A DNA stretch of 64,000 bases, from contig JAPNXP010000012.1 of assembly GCA_028753945.1 (NCBI GenBank), forward strand, positions 3,963,501 through 4,027,500. The letters run 5' to 3'. The notes under the pieces were generated by a model, which worked only from the letters and a program-made list of their open reading frames with translations, did not search any database and was not told where the DNA came from. This DNA comes from Hexactinellida sp. DTS-2022 (lineage: Eukaryota; Porifera; Hexactinellida). Of the stretch, positions 42,383-53,600 are shown piece by piece; the stretch's first letter is position 1; each line of letters starts with the position of its first letter. The position numbers and the translations under genes were made by a program.

Positions 42383-42619
42383 GTATATAAGTGACCGTTA
42401 TAGACAGGTTCTACTGTAACTATTCTAAATGACGCCTACTTTGAGATGAAATAGGATATACTGTTCTATTTATATGTAACAAGTTTCATTTAACAAAGTT
42501 GTTAAAAACTCATCATACAAGGTGTAACTTTATATCATAAAACATTCACAAACAAATTCCATGAAATTTTGTTGCATGAAAATTCAACGTGCAAAGCAAC
42601 AATGTTGGATCATATATGG

Positions 42620-44869
42620 GGACAGCGGAATAAGATCAACTTTTAGGTAGGAATATGACCAACTAGCATGATGCTAGGAATTAGACCAACGTATTTTTAA
42701 AGTTAGGAATTAGACCAACGCAGAGGTAGGAATTAGATCAACGTATTTTTAAAGTTAGGAATTAGACCAACCATATTTGGGACTTGACTTTGTAATATAA
42801 TAATTTATATACTATTGAATAATTATGTAAGAAGTTATATAATGTTAGTATAAATATAATTATGAAATGCGTATCATGTTAATTAATTAATGAGTGATGA
42901 ATAAGTGAGTTTAACACTCATTGAAATATTTGCATCAAGTCGTTTATTTCTGTTCGACATATTGGACAGAGCATGTTCTCTTCAATAAAATGCCGGCCAC
43001 AATCTCGACATAGATTAGCGTGACCACAAGGAATGAGAGCGTATGTTCCTTGTTTTGGATGACAACAAATTATACAAGTATTGTGGAAAGTATAATCACC
43101 ATCATCACAGTTTGATTCATCTAAAATTTCTGTGTTAATATCTGCAAACTGTCCAAGAGCATGTTTTCCACAGCCATCAATTGTTGCTGAGACAGCAGCG
43201 AGGTATTGAGTAATTGAATATGTTCCTCCTTGTAATTTTTCTTTACATCAATTTCTGCGGGCAGCATTTTCCAATGTTTGTCTCTTTGGTTTTCTTGTTA
43301 TCTCAAGGCCTTGCTCTAATCTTTGGTATGACCTTATTCAAATCAGATAAAAACTTCCATATATTTGGATGGTGAACTGTGATGACGGATTTCAAAGTTT
43401 TATGAAAGGCCTCTGCACCATTGTTTGTTGCAGTCTCTGCAGAAAACACTGAAAGTTCCTTTTGTCCTATGATCCATGTCTTTTTATAATATACCTTCAA
43501 CTTTTTGATCAGCGGATCCTCTATTTCATCATGATAAAATATTTCCTGTTCTAATATGGAGAAGGCCCCTAAAATTTCACTTTCAGGTAATAGTGGCAGT
43601 GCCATTAGTTTCCTAAGCCAATTCGCGAATACTTGATCAGTCTTATACCTTAATGCAAGGCCTAAGAGTTGCGTTTTCTTCCAGATTGCTTGTGTAAAAT
43701 GGAACCAACAGCCTATAATATTTATCTCAGGGAAATAATGGGAGAATACATTGCGAGGTGCTCTTTCAAAATCGCAAACAGCAATCTTAGGCGAAAATTC
43801 AGGAATTATCTCGCGTATTTTCATCAGAACAATAGCATATAAGTCCTCCGTTTTAGTTTGCATTAATACGTGAATGGCTGGAATACAATGTCCGTGAAAT
43901 GATATGAAGATTGTAAAGAGCTGATAAAAAATTTACGGTACTGTGTAAAAAGTTGCATCAAATTGGATTTGATCAGCAACTTTCAATTTCATCAGCATAA
44001 AGTCCGAGCAAATATAACTGCATATGCTCCACCACTGTTAACGCTCCCTTGCACAAATGAACAAATGGCGAATTTGGTATTAACTGACAAAAATCCCCAG
44101 GGTTCAGAGGGAGAGGTGAGAGTAATTTTCTTCTCCGTTTGCACATACTACTCTCCATCTGTCTAAACGTTACTGAAATGTTAGCGGGATCTTCACGACA
44201 GGTTTCATTGAACACCTGTCTTAGTCTCTCTGAAGAAGTTTCAGCAGCCCGTTTCAGTTTATTTTTTAATACGAATTCGTTTTGTCTATAAGCATTCTCA
44301 TCATGATCATGATCATGAGTTAATAATAATGTATTAGATTCATCGTCTATTTTAGCAAATCCTTTGCACCCTGGGTTTTTATAAAGTGTACACCTCACGT
44401 AAGTAAAATTTTTGGAAGCTCTGACTTTTAGGTATAGATAACCTCCTGATTGATAAAGGAGTTAAGCCTTTTTCCTTCAACTAATTCAAAGTTCATTATG
44501 TAATCATGTAACATTTCCTTTGACTTTTATAGAATACCTATGAGTAAACATACAATCTAGTACAGCTAGTGATTTTTGTAAATAAGTGCTATTGAAACAA
44601 TAACAACCTAATTTGTCGAATTTGATGAGAAATAACAAAATGTATTCACCTTTGTTGACTACATTTTAGTATGGTTGCACTGTTTCAATTCTAAATCTAC
44701 GTATTGTATAATAATTTTTTAAATACGTTGGTATAATTCCTACCTCTGCGTTGGTCTAATTCCTAACTTTAAAATACGTTGATCTAATTCCTACCTCTGC
44801 GTTGGTGTAATTCCTACCTCAAACATTGATCAAATTCCTACCTCGATGTTGGTCTAATTCCGGCGTCGC
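42620..44869 (-). mobile_element. MULE DNA transposon (2250 bp) with 9-bp target duplication
   Basis: The nonamer CATATATGG flanks the element exactly at 42611-42619 and 44870-44878. Both ends consist of repeated GGAATTAGACCAACG/TAGGAATTAGATCAACG blocks in inverted orientation (42620-42780 and 44720-44869), forming a subterminal array. A 9-bp duplication and the encoded transposase (complement of 42918-44496) identify a Mutator-like element. Confidence 0.92.
42918..44496 (-). pseudogene. MULE transposase with N-terminal FLYWCH and C-terminal RING finger, frameshifted
   Basis: Read on the minus strand from ATG at 44496. A FLYWCH-type zinc module comes first (FELVEGKRLN, YLYLKVRASKN, VRCTLYKNPGCKG, THDHDHDE). 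The MULE catalytic core follows, with its first Asp in QFDATFYTVP (about 43955), second in VCDFERA, the CWFHFTQAIWKK motif and the Glu in NNGAEAFHK. The C-terminal MULE tail is RLEQGLEITRKPKR. A C3HC4 RING finger ends the protein (CIICCH, IPCGHANLCRDC, MLCPIC). Breaks seen: a one-base shift before GYLYLK, a shift at about 43975, a stop after YTVP, a shift at about 43305 and a stop after AARRN. The largest intact frames are 43973-44398 and 43303-43863. Inactive now, but only lightly decayed. Confidence 0.82.
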
Positions 44870-46533
44870 CATATATGGTAGTGCTGGTTATTGTATAATA
44901 CTTATAAATTGGATTTGTTAATATTTAATGTAAACTTCAATGATTCTACATTAGTAATTGTATTGTATTAAATTATTATTAGTATCGCACTGTCATATTC
45001 AGTATAACTGTGTTAATTATTGACTGAGCTTCTACCTAATGCGGAGCAACTTCAGTAATAAACACCTCCAAGATTTCGTGGAGTTAGGCTAAAACACTGT
45101 ATGCACACGTCTAGAACTCGATAAATGATGAAGATAGACCAAAAGAAACCCAAAATCGGACAATAATTGACAAAGTTACGGCCAAAATCAGTTATAAGCC
45201 AAACCCTATGGAGAAAATTGATAACATCACAGAAGCCTTTTATACTGTAACTATAGTGCTATTACAGTAGTTACTCTTATGCATACAAGCTAAATTTGAC
45301 TATTACAGAACACATATCTTTATATGTGTCAATTTCAACTCTCTATTTTTAACTTTTCAAATTTCTGAAGATATCAATTTGTTGACATTCATATCCTAAT
45401 TATTGCCTACAACATTACTAGATATTTGAAATCAATTTTTAATTGCACCATCATCAGTTAGACTACCCGTATTTTAATAAGAATATTGATCACTTACCAA
45501 AGTAACTTCGACAAATAACTAGTACAATTATTTGATGGGGGTACGCTACCTAAACGTAACAATTAAATTAAAAGTTAACTGAGGTAGGCAAGCAAGCTAA
45601 TCGTCTGTAATTAATAACTGTTGGAGCTGCTAATGGGCGTACTATCGTACATATGGATAAAATATACAAATTGCATATATTGGTATGCGCTGTCATATTG
45701 TGCTCAACCCCCTTGGAAGCGTTAATTAAGCTATAATTCTACATTAAAAATTATATTATAAATGCATTTCTAATGTAATACTTTTGGATGAATCAACTGC
45801 ATTACATTTAATTCTCTCTAATAGTACACTTTCTAATACTCTAGTTCTCTACTGGTCCACTTCTATAATTTCTTACTTTTCTCATCGTGTTTATATGAAT
45901 TTAGTGATTGTATGTGTATGCGAGATTATATTTGAATGTACTAATACTCTGACAATACCGTATATTAGTTACATTACCTTTGATGTTACTTAATTAAGAC
46001 TAAATTCTTTATTAGTCCATGTTCTCTAATAGTCCACCTGTGTCGTTTTCCCACTGGTGGACTATTAGAGAGACAATACAGTACTGAAGTAAATAACTAC
46101 TCTAGACAGTTGAGAATCTTGAGATATACGCAGTATTTCAGATAGCCTTTGCAAATCTGCTCACCTTTGGGTTCGCAAATTAAACTATTTCTTACCTAAA
46201 CAATACTAAAATCCCTATTTGCCTAGCTGAATGGATATGGGAACGATAACAAATTTGTAGTTGATATATAGCGCACCCAGATGAAAGCCTGATAATATGA
46301 TATAAATATATATATATATATTCTATTATGTACTCACCCACCCTGTTTGCACTTGAATTGATATATAACTAGACAATTGTTGTAATTAATATTTTATTGA
46401 TAAATTAACACATAATATATATACATATTTTCAAATTTCCAACTGACTTTCTTCTCTTGACCTGTATTTTCAAACATCAAACTACCAACACACAATTAAC
46501 TGGTTACGGGATTATGGCCTTTTAGCTCGTGCT

Positions 46534-47328
46534 ATGCAATGCAAATGTGGGAAGGAAATGTATGAGGGTGCCTACGCCAACTCCCAGGATGGTTACAAGT
46601 GGAAATGTCGCGCATGCAAGAGTTCCTGTTCAATCCGTTTTGGTTCCTTCTTTCATCCTTCCAAACTCTCGCTTACTTCGCTTCTCCAATTCATGTATCT
46701 CTGGTGTGAGGACATTCAGTCACACGCTATTATGGAGAAGCAGTTGCAGTGGGCACCAGCTACTGTTGTTGATTGGAAGAACTTTATGAGGGATATCTGT
46801 GTTGAAGAGATCATACAAGATGCTGAACCCTTAGGTGGTCCCGGAATTATCGTGGAGATTGATGAATCCAAGTTCGGCAAACGTAAATACAACCGCGGAA
46901 GATTAGTAGTGGGGACTTGGGTTTTTGGAATAGTCGAGAGAGATTCAGGCCGAATGGTTATGTTATGTGTACCAGATAGATCTGCTGCAACTCTGCTACC
47001 CCTTATCCAGCATTACGTCCTACCTGGCTCCGTAGTATACTCAGATGAGTGGGCTGCATACAATATCTTGGCTCATACACCCCAGTACACGCATCACACT
47101 GTGAACCATAGTGAGAACTTCGTGAATCCAACTAATGGTGTGCACACTCAAGGAATTGAAGGTAGCTGGAACATTGTTAAGAAAAGAATGAGAAGAGGAT
47201 CAACTACTAATCCTGATGAACTGTTGGAAACACATCTGGCTGAGGGTTGTTGGAGGAGGAGGAGAAACAAGGATAACATCTTTAACAACATCATAAAAGG
47301 GATCCGAAACTTATATCCAGTCGTTTGA
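46534..47328 (+). CDS. Merlin (IS1016/ISXO2-like) transposase, left arm
   Basis: DDE transposase of the IS1595/IS1016-related Merlin superfamily, 264 aa. An N-terminal zinc ribbon (C3, C5, C25, C28) is followed by a helical region and a catalytic core with D110 in IIVEIDESKFGKRKYNRGR, D171 in VVYSDEWAAYN and E209 in HTQGIEGSWNIVKKRMRRG. No internal stop or frameshift. The start at 46534 is the first ATG before the zinc ribbon. The final residue (Val) differs from the right-arm copy (Phe) because the arm ends inside the last codons: the two copies terminate in different spacer sequence. Confidence 0.92.
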   Translation: MQCKCGKEMYEGAYANSQDGYKWKCRACKSSCSIRFGSFFHPSKLSLTSLLQFMYLWCEDIQSHAIMEKQLQWAPATVVDWKNFMRDICVEEIIQDAEPLGGPGIIVEIDESKFGKRKYNRGRLVVGTWVFGIVERDSGRMVMLCVPDRSAATLLPLIQHYVLPGSVVYSDEWAAYNILAHTPQYTHHTVNHSENFVNPTNGVHTQGIEGSWNIVKKRMRRGSTTNPDELLETHLAEGCWRRRRNKDNIFNNIIKGIRNLYPVV

Positions 47329-47642
47329 TCTCATCGGTTTAGGTTCGTTAATCTATATTAGCATTCTATTATATTATTCTTAAATACGAGTACTGCGACC
47401 GGAAATTGAATTGATGAAATATTATTATTATAATGTCAACGAGCCTTTCGGTCTCGGTCGATTCGTCACGGACAACCACTACGCGGTTTATCTTTTTTTA
47501 ATAGACAATAACTCTCAATATGCTTACCTATTGTAACAATTTGAAAGCTATTCTACATTCCAATTATAATTGCTCTTTCTATTTGCATATAACCTTAGTA
47601 CAATCTCAACAAAATTGTTAACAAACTAAGAAATAAATTTAT

Positions 47643-47782
47643 AGTGGTAGTTCGCTTAATAGCAACCCGTGTTTGTCTATAAATCTGGTTGCTAATAGGC
47701 GAATGTTGCTAATTGGCGAATGAAATTAACAGTTTTCACGCTTGGGATCTTAAAAGCGGTTGCTAATAAAGCAACTCCACTG
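47643..47782. mobile_element. pogo-like MITE (about 140 bp)
   Basis: Left end AGTGGTAGTTCGCTTAATAG and right end complement of CAGTGGAGTTGCTTTATTAG; repeated TTGCTAAT motifs inside. Confidence 0.75.
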
Positions 47783-48136
47783 TATATATATATATATTAA
47801 GATTTAAAACTCTGTATTTGGAACAGTTATTTTATTTCGGTGAGTTTTATATAGTAGTCCACTTCTCTATTTGCCTATGTTAATACTAATGACACAATGG
47901 AGTTCCTTCATTAAGAACTCTGGTTTCGTGCAAGAATAGTTGCTAATAGGGAAGTTGCTTTACTCCTCACCATTTCTACTATGGAGTAAGTAGAAAGGGA
48001 CGTAATATACATCCCTTTCTACCATTTCCCATCGTTTAGGCTTGTCTACCTGTATTCCCGATGCAAGCTGAAGTATGGGTTTTTATTTTATTTTCCGTAA
48101 TTTGCTTCCCTATTTTTGTAAACAACAACATAAATA

Positions 48137-48204
48137 CAGTGTACTCCGCTTAATTGGGACACCTATGTTCCAGGCCAATTGTCCCAATTAAGTGGAGTAC
48201 ACTG
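48137..48204. mobile_element. pogo-like MITE (68 bp)
   Basis: CAGTGTACTCCGCTTAATTG at the left; right end complements CAGTGTACTCCACTTAATTG; TA flanks. Essentially a single hairpin. Confidence 0.88.
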
Positions 48205-48402
48205 TATACATATGTATTATAAATTTGAAAATGCGGTAGTCGTAATCAGCATAATTATGTACCTATTAGGAGATTTGGAAGTTTGTTTCTATTTAAATGC
48301 TGTTTCAATTCCCCCATCACTTTAATACAACCCGACAAACAAACAAGCAACCTCACAGCACTTGAATTTTAATAATATATATATAATCGTTTAGATACTG
48401 AG

Positions 48403-49197
48403 TCAAAACACTGGATATAAATTTCGGATCCCTTTTATGATGTTGTTAAAGATGTTATCCTTGTTTCTCCTCCTCCTCCAACAACCCTCAGCCAGATGTG
48501 TTTCCAACAGTTCATCAGGATTAGTAGTTGATCCTCTTCTCATTCTTTTCTTAACAATGTTCCAGCTACCTTCAATTCCTTGAGTGTGCACACCATTAGT
48601 TGGATTCACGAAGTTCTCACTATGGTTCACAGTGTGATGCGTGTACTGGGGTGTATGAGCCAAGATATTGTATGCAGCCCACTCATCTGAGTATACTACG
48701 GAGCCAGGTAGGACGTAATGCTGGATAAGGGGTAGCAGAGTTGCAGCAGATCTATCTGGTACACATAACATAACCATTCGGCCTGAATCTCTCTCGACTA
48801 TTCCAAAAACCCAAGTCCCCACTACTAATCTTCCGCGGTTGTATTTACGTTTGCCGAACTTGGATTCATCAATCTCCACGATAATTCCGGGACCACCTAA
48901 GGGTTCAGCATCTTGTATGATCTCTTCAACACAGATATCCCTCATAAAGTTCTTCCAATCAACAACAGTAGCTGGTGCCCACTGCAACTGCTTCTCCATA
49001 ATAGCGTGTGACTGAATGTCCTCACACCAGAGATACATGAATTGGAGAAGCGAAGTAAGCGAGAGTTTGGAAGGATGAAAGAAGGAACCAAAACGGATTG
49101 AACAGGAACTCTTGCATGCGCGACATTTCCACTTGTAACCATCCTGGGAGTTGGCGTAGGCACCCTCATACATTTCCTTCCCACATTTGCATTGCAT
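48403..49197 (-). CDS. Merlin transposase, right arm
   Basis: Inverted duplicate of 46534-47328. All 263 residues before the last are identical, with the same zinc ribbon and D110, D171, E209. The stop codon lies at the inner arm boundary, in sequence not shared with the left arm, so both genes happen to end in frame right after the homologous part. Confidence 0.92.
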   Translation of the reverse strand: MQCKCGKEMYEGAYANSQDGYKWKCRACKSSCSIRFGSFFHPSKLSLTSLLQFMYLWCEDIQSHAIMEKQLQWAPATVVDWKNFMRDICVEEIIQDAEPLGGPGIIVEIDESKFGKRKYNRGRLVVGTWVFGIVERDSGRMVMLCVPDRSAATLLPLIQHYVLPGSVVYSDEWAAYNILAHTPQYTHHTVNHSENFVNPTNGVHTQGIEGSWNIVKKRMRRGSTTNPDELLETHLAEGCWRRRRNKDNIFNNIIKGIRNLYPVF

Positions 49198-50692
49198 AGC
49201 ACGAGCTAAAAGGCCATAATCCCGTAACCAGTTAATTGTGTGTTGGTAGTTTGATGTTTGAAAATACAGGTCAAGAGAAGAAAGTCAGTTGGAAATTTGA
49301 AAATATGTATATATATTATGTGTTAATTTATCAATAAAATATTAATTACAACAATTGTCTAGTTATATATCAATTCAAGTGCAAACAGGGTGGGTGAGTA
49401 CATAATAGAATATATATATATATATTTATATCATATTATCAGGCTTTCATCTGGGTGCGCTATATATCAACTACAAATTTGTTATCGTTCCCATATCCAT
49501 TCAGCTAGGCAAATAGGGATTTTAGTATTGTTTAGGTAAGAAATAGTTTAATTTGCGAACCCAAAGGTGAGCAGATTTGCAAAGGCTATCTGAAATACTG
49601 CGTATATCTCAAGATTCTCAACTGTCTAGAGTAGTTATTTACTTCAGTACTGTATTGTCTCTCTAATAGTCCACCAGTGGGAAAACGACACAGGTGGACT
49701 ATTAGAGAACATGGACTAATAAAGAATTTAGTCTTAATTAAGTAACATCAAAGGTAATGTAACTAATATACGGTATTGTCAGAGTATTAGTACATTCAAA
49801 TATAATCTCGCATACACATACAATCACTAAATTCATATAAACACGATGAGAAAAGTAAGAAATTATAGAAGTGGACCAGTAGAGAACTAGAGTATTAGAA
49901 AGTGTACTATTAGAGAGAATTAAATGTAATGCAGTTGATTCATCCAAAAGTATTACATTAGAAATGCATTTATAATATAATTTTTAATGTAGAATTATAG
50001 CTTAATTAACGCTTCCAAGGGGGTTGAGCACAATATGACAGCGCATACCAATATATGCAATTTGTATATTTTATCCATATGTACGATAGTACGCCCATTA
50101 GCAGCTCCAACAGTTATTAATTACAGACGATTAGCTTGCTTGCCTACCTCAGTTAACTTTTAATTTAATTGTTACGTTTAGGTAGCGTACCCCCATCAAA
50201 TAATTGTACTAGTTATTTGTCGAAGTTACTTTGGTAAGTGATCAATATTCTTATTAAAATACGGGTAGTCTAACTGATGATGGTGCAATTAAAAATTGAT
50301 TTCAAATATCTAGTAATGTTGTAGGCAATAATTAGGATATGAATGTCAACAAATTGATATCTTCAGAAATTTGAAAAGTTAAAAATAGAGAGTTGAAATT
50401 GACACATATAAAGATATGTGTTCTGTAATAGTCAAATTTAGCTTGTATGCATAAGAGTAACTACTGTAATAGCACTATAGTTACAGTATAAAAGGCTTCT
50501 GTGATGTTATCAATTTTCTCCATAGGGTTTGGCTTATAACTGATTTTGGCCGTAACTTTGTCAATTATTGTCCGATTTTGGGTTTCTTTTGGTCTATCTT
50601 CATCATTTATCGAGTTCTAGACGTGTGCATACAGTGTTTTAGCCTAACTCCACGAAATCTTGGAGGTGTTTATTACTGAAGTTGCACCCATA

Positions 50693-53600
50693 ATGCATCA
50701 CAACAGGTATAATACACCTGACTATGATAACGAAGAGAACGCTTCTTATCCTACAAAGCAACCACAGCGCCAGGAACCAGCTCCTCAGACTTCATATAAC
50801 CCAGCTGGGTACAGCGTCACACAGCCACAGGCGGAGAAGAGAAACGCTATATTGAGATCCAATCAGGCAGGAGAGAAGGGATACCAGGAGTACAAGGAAA
50901 TTAAGGCTCAGAGATCGAGGTACTAATGGCGTATTCCCAACCTATTTATGTCCACGCAATATATAAAATTTATATATTTGAAAGAAATAGGGTTTATATT
51001 GGTGTTTTGACAAAAATAGTCCCTAAATAACCATTTATTTTGACAAAAACAGTCCCCCCTACAGAATTGGTCCCCCCGGACCAATTTTGTCAAATATCCA
51101 TGGTTTGACAAAAATAGTCCCCCCTACAAAATGGCTCCCTGACAACTATTTTGTTTCGAATTAGTTGTAGTTGCGACTAGGCAACATATCAGACCGTAAA
51201 TTTATTAAATCATTGATTTTTCTCCTGGTTCACATTACGAGATCCGACTGTACATGTTCAAAAATTGGAGACGAAGACGGACCGGACGAAGTATACCGTC
51301 CAAGCTGATAAGGCCTCCCTCCAGGCCTGTGCTAAAAGTAATATGTAGATGGAATTGTAATATATAATCAGTTTAATGTAGTTGACACCTTGCCTGCTCT
51401 CTCCAAGAGCTGCACTGATATCTTGTCCTATTACAGATTACCTATTGCAATTACAATTTCGAAATGTTAGTTAGGACATAATTAATAATATATGCAATTA
51501 ATCCGACCTATAATTTTCACAACTTTGTCCTTGACTTTGTTTAGTTTCGGCCTTTCCATGCCATCGTAAGAGTACCATCCATCATCGAGTTTTACCCTCT
51601 TTTTTACAAAAATGTATCCCGACATGGATAGTGAAGCCGATGTGTGTATAATGTAACATTTCATCTCTGTGTGATATTAAAATTGAGTCAGTGGCGGCGC
51701 TAGCCCTGCGTATTGAATGGGGCTAACCCGGGTTCTTGATGGGGCTAAGCCAACCTTGCCCCATCAGTTTCCCATCAACTGATGGGGCTAAGAAAAAATG
51801 TGATGGGGCTAGCGCCCCATCCAGCCCCATGCTAGCGCCGCCACTGAATTGAGTCTGTAATATCTATCACTTTAATTAAATCAGCAAGATGCCCAACTTC
51901 CAAAACCATGATAGGCGATAGTTCAGTGAACCCTAATGACAATCTCTCGATATTGGCGCCAGGATCTCGACATTTTAAGCAATTGAAACTGGATTAAATT
52001 TTATTATCGAGAGAGGTTTGACAGTTGGAGTTGAATGTTGTTAAGGTTGTGAAATTAAGCATTTTCTCAGACTCATAGCAACACGCCCAGCATTGAAGTG
52101 AGATCTTGTAATTGTCTGAGCATAGAGATAATTTTTTAAACAAGAGTCGAGTTCAACCATGGCCTACTTAATATACGGCCGTGTATGTCACCGAGAAGGC
52201 CAGTTTATAAATTTCATTATAGGCTAAACTATGCCCTCCTACTGTATTATTTGGGTTGTGTATGGGGTAATCAACCATTGCGAGTCGAATGGAACCAATT
52301 TTGAGAATCTCAGATTTGTGGTTAAGCTGTTTAGGCGCCATTTAATGATGACACCACAAATATACAAAAATATACAATTCGAGTCTAAAAGAACTACGAG
52401 AAAATGAAGATATTTTGCTGATATGCTTAGTATACATTTCCGAATATATAATGAGAATGATTATATATAAACCAGCAATTATATACGTTTTATGGACGAA
52501 AATAGTAAGTTGTAACTCGGTTACTACTTGTATTTTTTAGCATGTGGTTGCTTTATAATTTTAATAATTTTATAATGTCGCCATTTTGTGATTTAGTAGC
52601 CTTTGGGGTATGAAATATATCCCTATATAAGTATTCCTATTATAAAATTATTATAAAGTAGGAAGAAAATGAATTTATGATATTTGAATTTTTTATTAAT
52701 TTACCATAAATTGTTACCGTCACCATGAAATGCCGCCTAAACAGCTTAACCACAAATATGAGATTATCAAAAGTGGTTCTATCGGACTCGCAATGGTTGA
52801 TTACCCCATATACAACCCAAATAATAACAATAGGAGGCATCGTTTATCCTATAATGAAATTTATAAACTGGCCTTCTATTTTTTCGGCCTTCTCGGTGGC
52901 ATACACGGCCGTATATTAAGTAGGCCATGGTTCAACTATACGACCTTCATAACCCATGGGATTGTAGTTGGAGTTTGCTAGAGGAATTTCCAGCATTTGA
53001 GCTATCCAACCCTAGTTCATCAAACTGACGTGTCTGTATTAGTGAAAAGGTTTTCTGGAGTTGTAAATTCGGAGTATAGTGTATTTGGTCAAAACTATTA
53101 AAAATTGTTACTTTGTGTAAACTAAATAAAGTAATGATATTGTCAACTGGACAGGTATTTACCAATTCAATTCCATCACAATGTCCACCCCAAGTAACAC
53201 AAGAGTCCTCCATATAAACTTTTGAAGCTATTGGATTGTTCAATACAGTTGGATGATTATCTGGTGAGTTTATCAGTAGAAGGGCAATTTGATCCTGTGT
53301 GCATCTAAGTACAATTGACATAATATTTCAACCATCTCCTGACTTGTATCTAATTTCATTAATCTCTTTTCCGGAAATTCAGTTGGTGCAAAATGCTCAT
53401 GTCTCCAGCGAATAGTTCACGGAAAGACAGGTCCAATCTTTTATCAAGTTCCTGGTGGAGTTTTGATAGTGGAGTCTTTGTTATTATGGAATCTATTATT
53501 TGACATTTCTTTGAGTTAAGAAACTCGAATACTTCTTCGCTTGTCTTTCTTGTGACGTTGGTCTGAAAAATCGATTCTTCGACACCACTAATAGGAGATG

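Larger units (their letters stand above)
47325..48402. other. Merlin inter-arm spacer
   Basis: Unique sequence between the inverted arms. It holds two pogo-like MITEs (about 47643-47782 and 48137-48204) and a GC-rich imperfect motif near 47441 (GAGCCTTTCGGTCTCGGTCG) resembling one near 35220. No gene. Confidence 0.7.
45043..50688. mobile_element. Merlin-type transposon (5646 bp) with 2.3-kb inverted arms
   Basis: Ends GGAGCAACTTCAGTAATAAA (left) and the complement of GGTGCAACTTCAGTAATAAA (right), fitting the GGNRM start known for Merlin. Flanking octamers are CCTAATGC (45035-45042) and CATAATGC (50689-50696), 7 of 8 identical, and Merlin makes 8-9-bp duplications. Arms 45043-47324 and 48403-50688 are near-identical inverted repeats. 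Each contains a complete transposase gene. The 1.08-kb spacer (47325-48402) differs and holds two small MITEs. Confidence 0.9.

Noticed and set aside
45784-45993. 69-residue frame in each Merlin arm (also 49738-49947)
   Set aside because: Present twice only because the arms are identical; no motif, AT-rich composition, not conserved evidence of coding.
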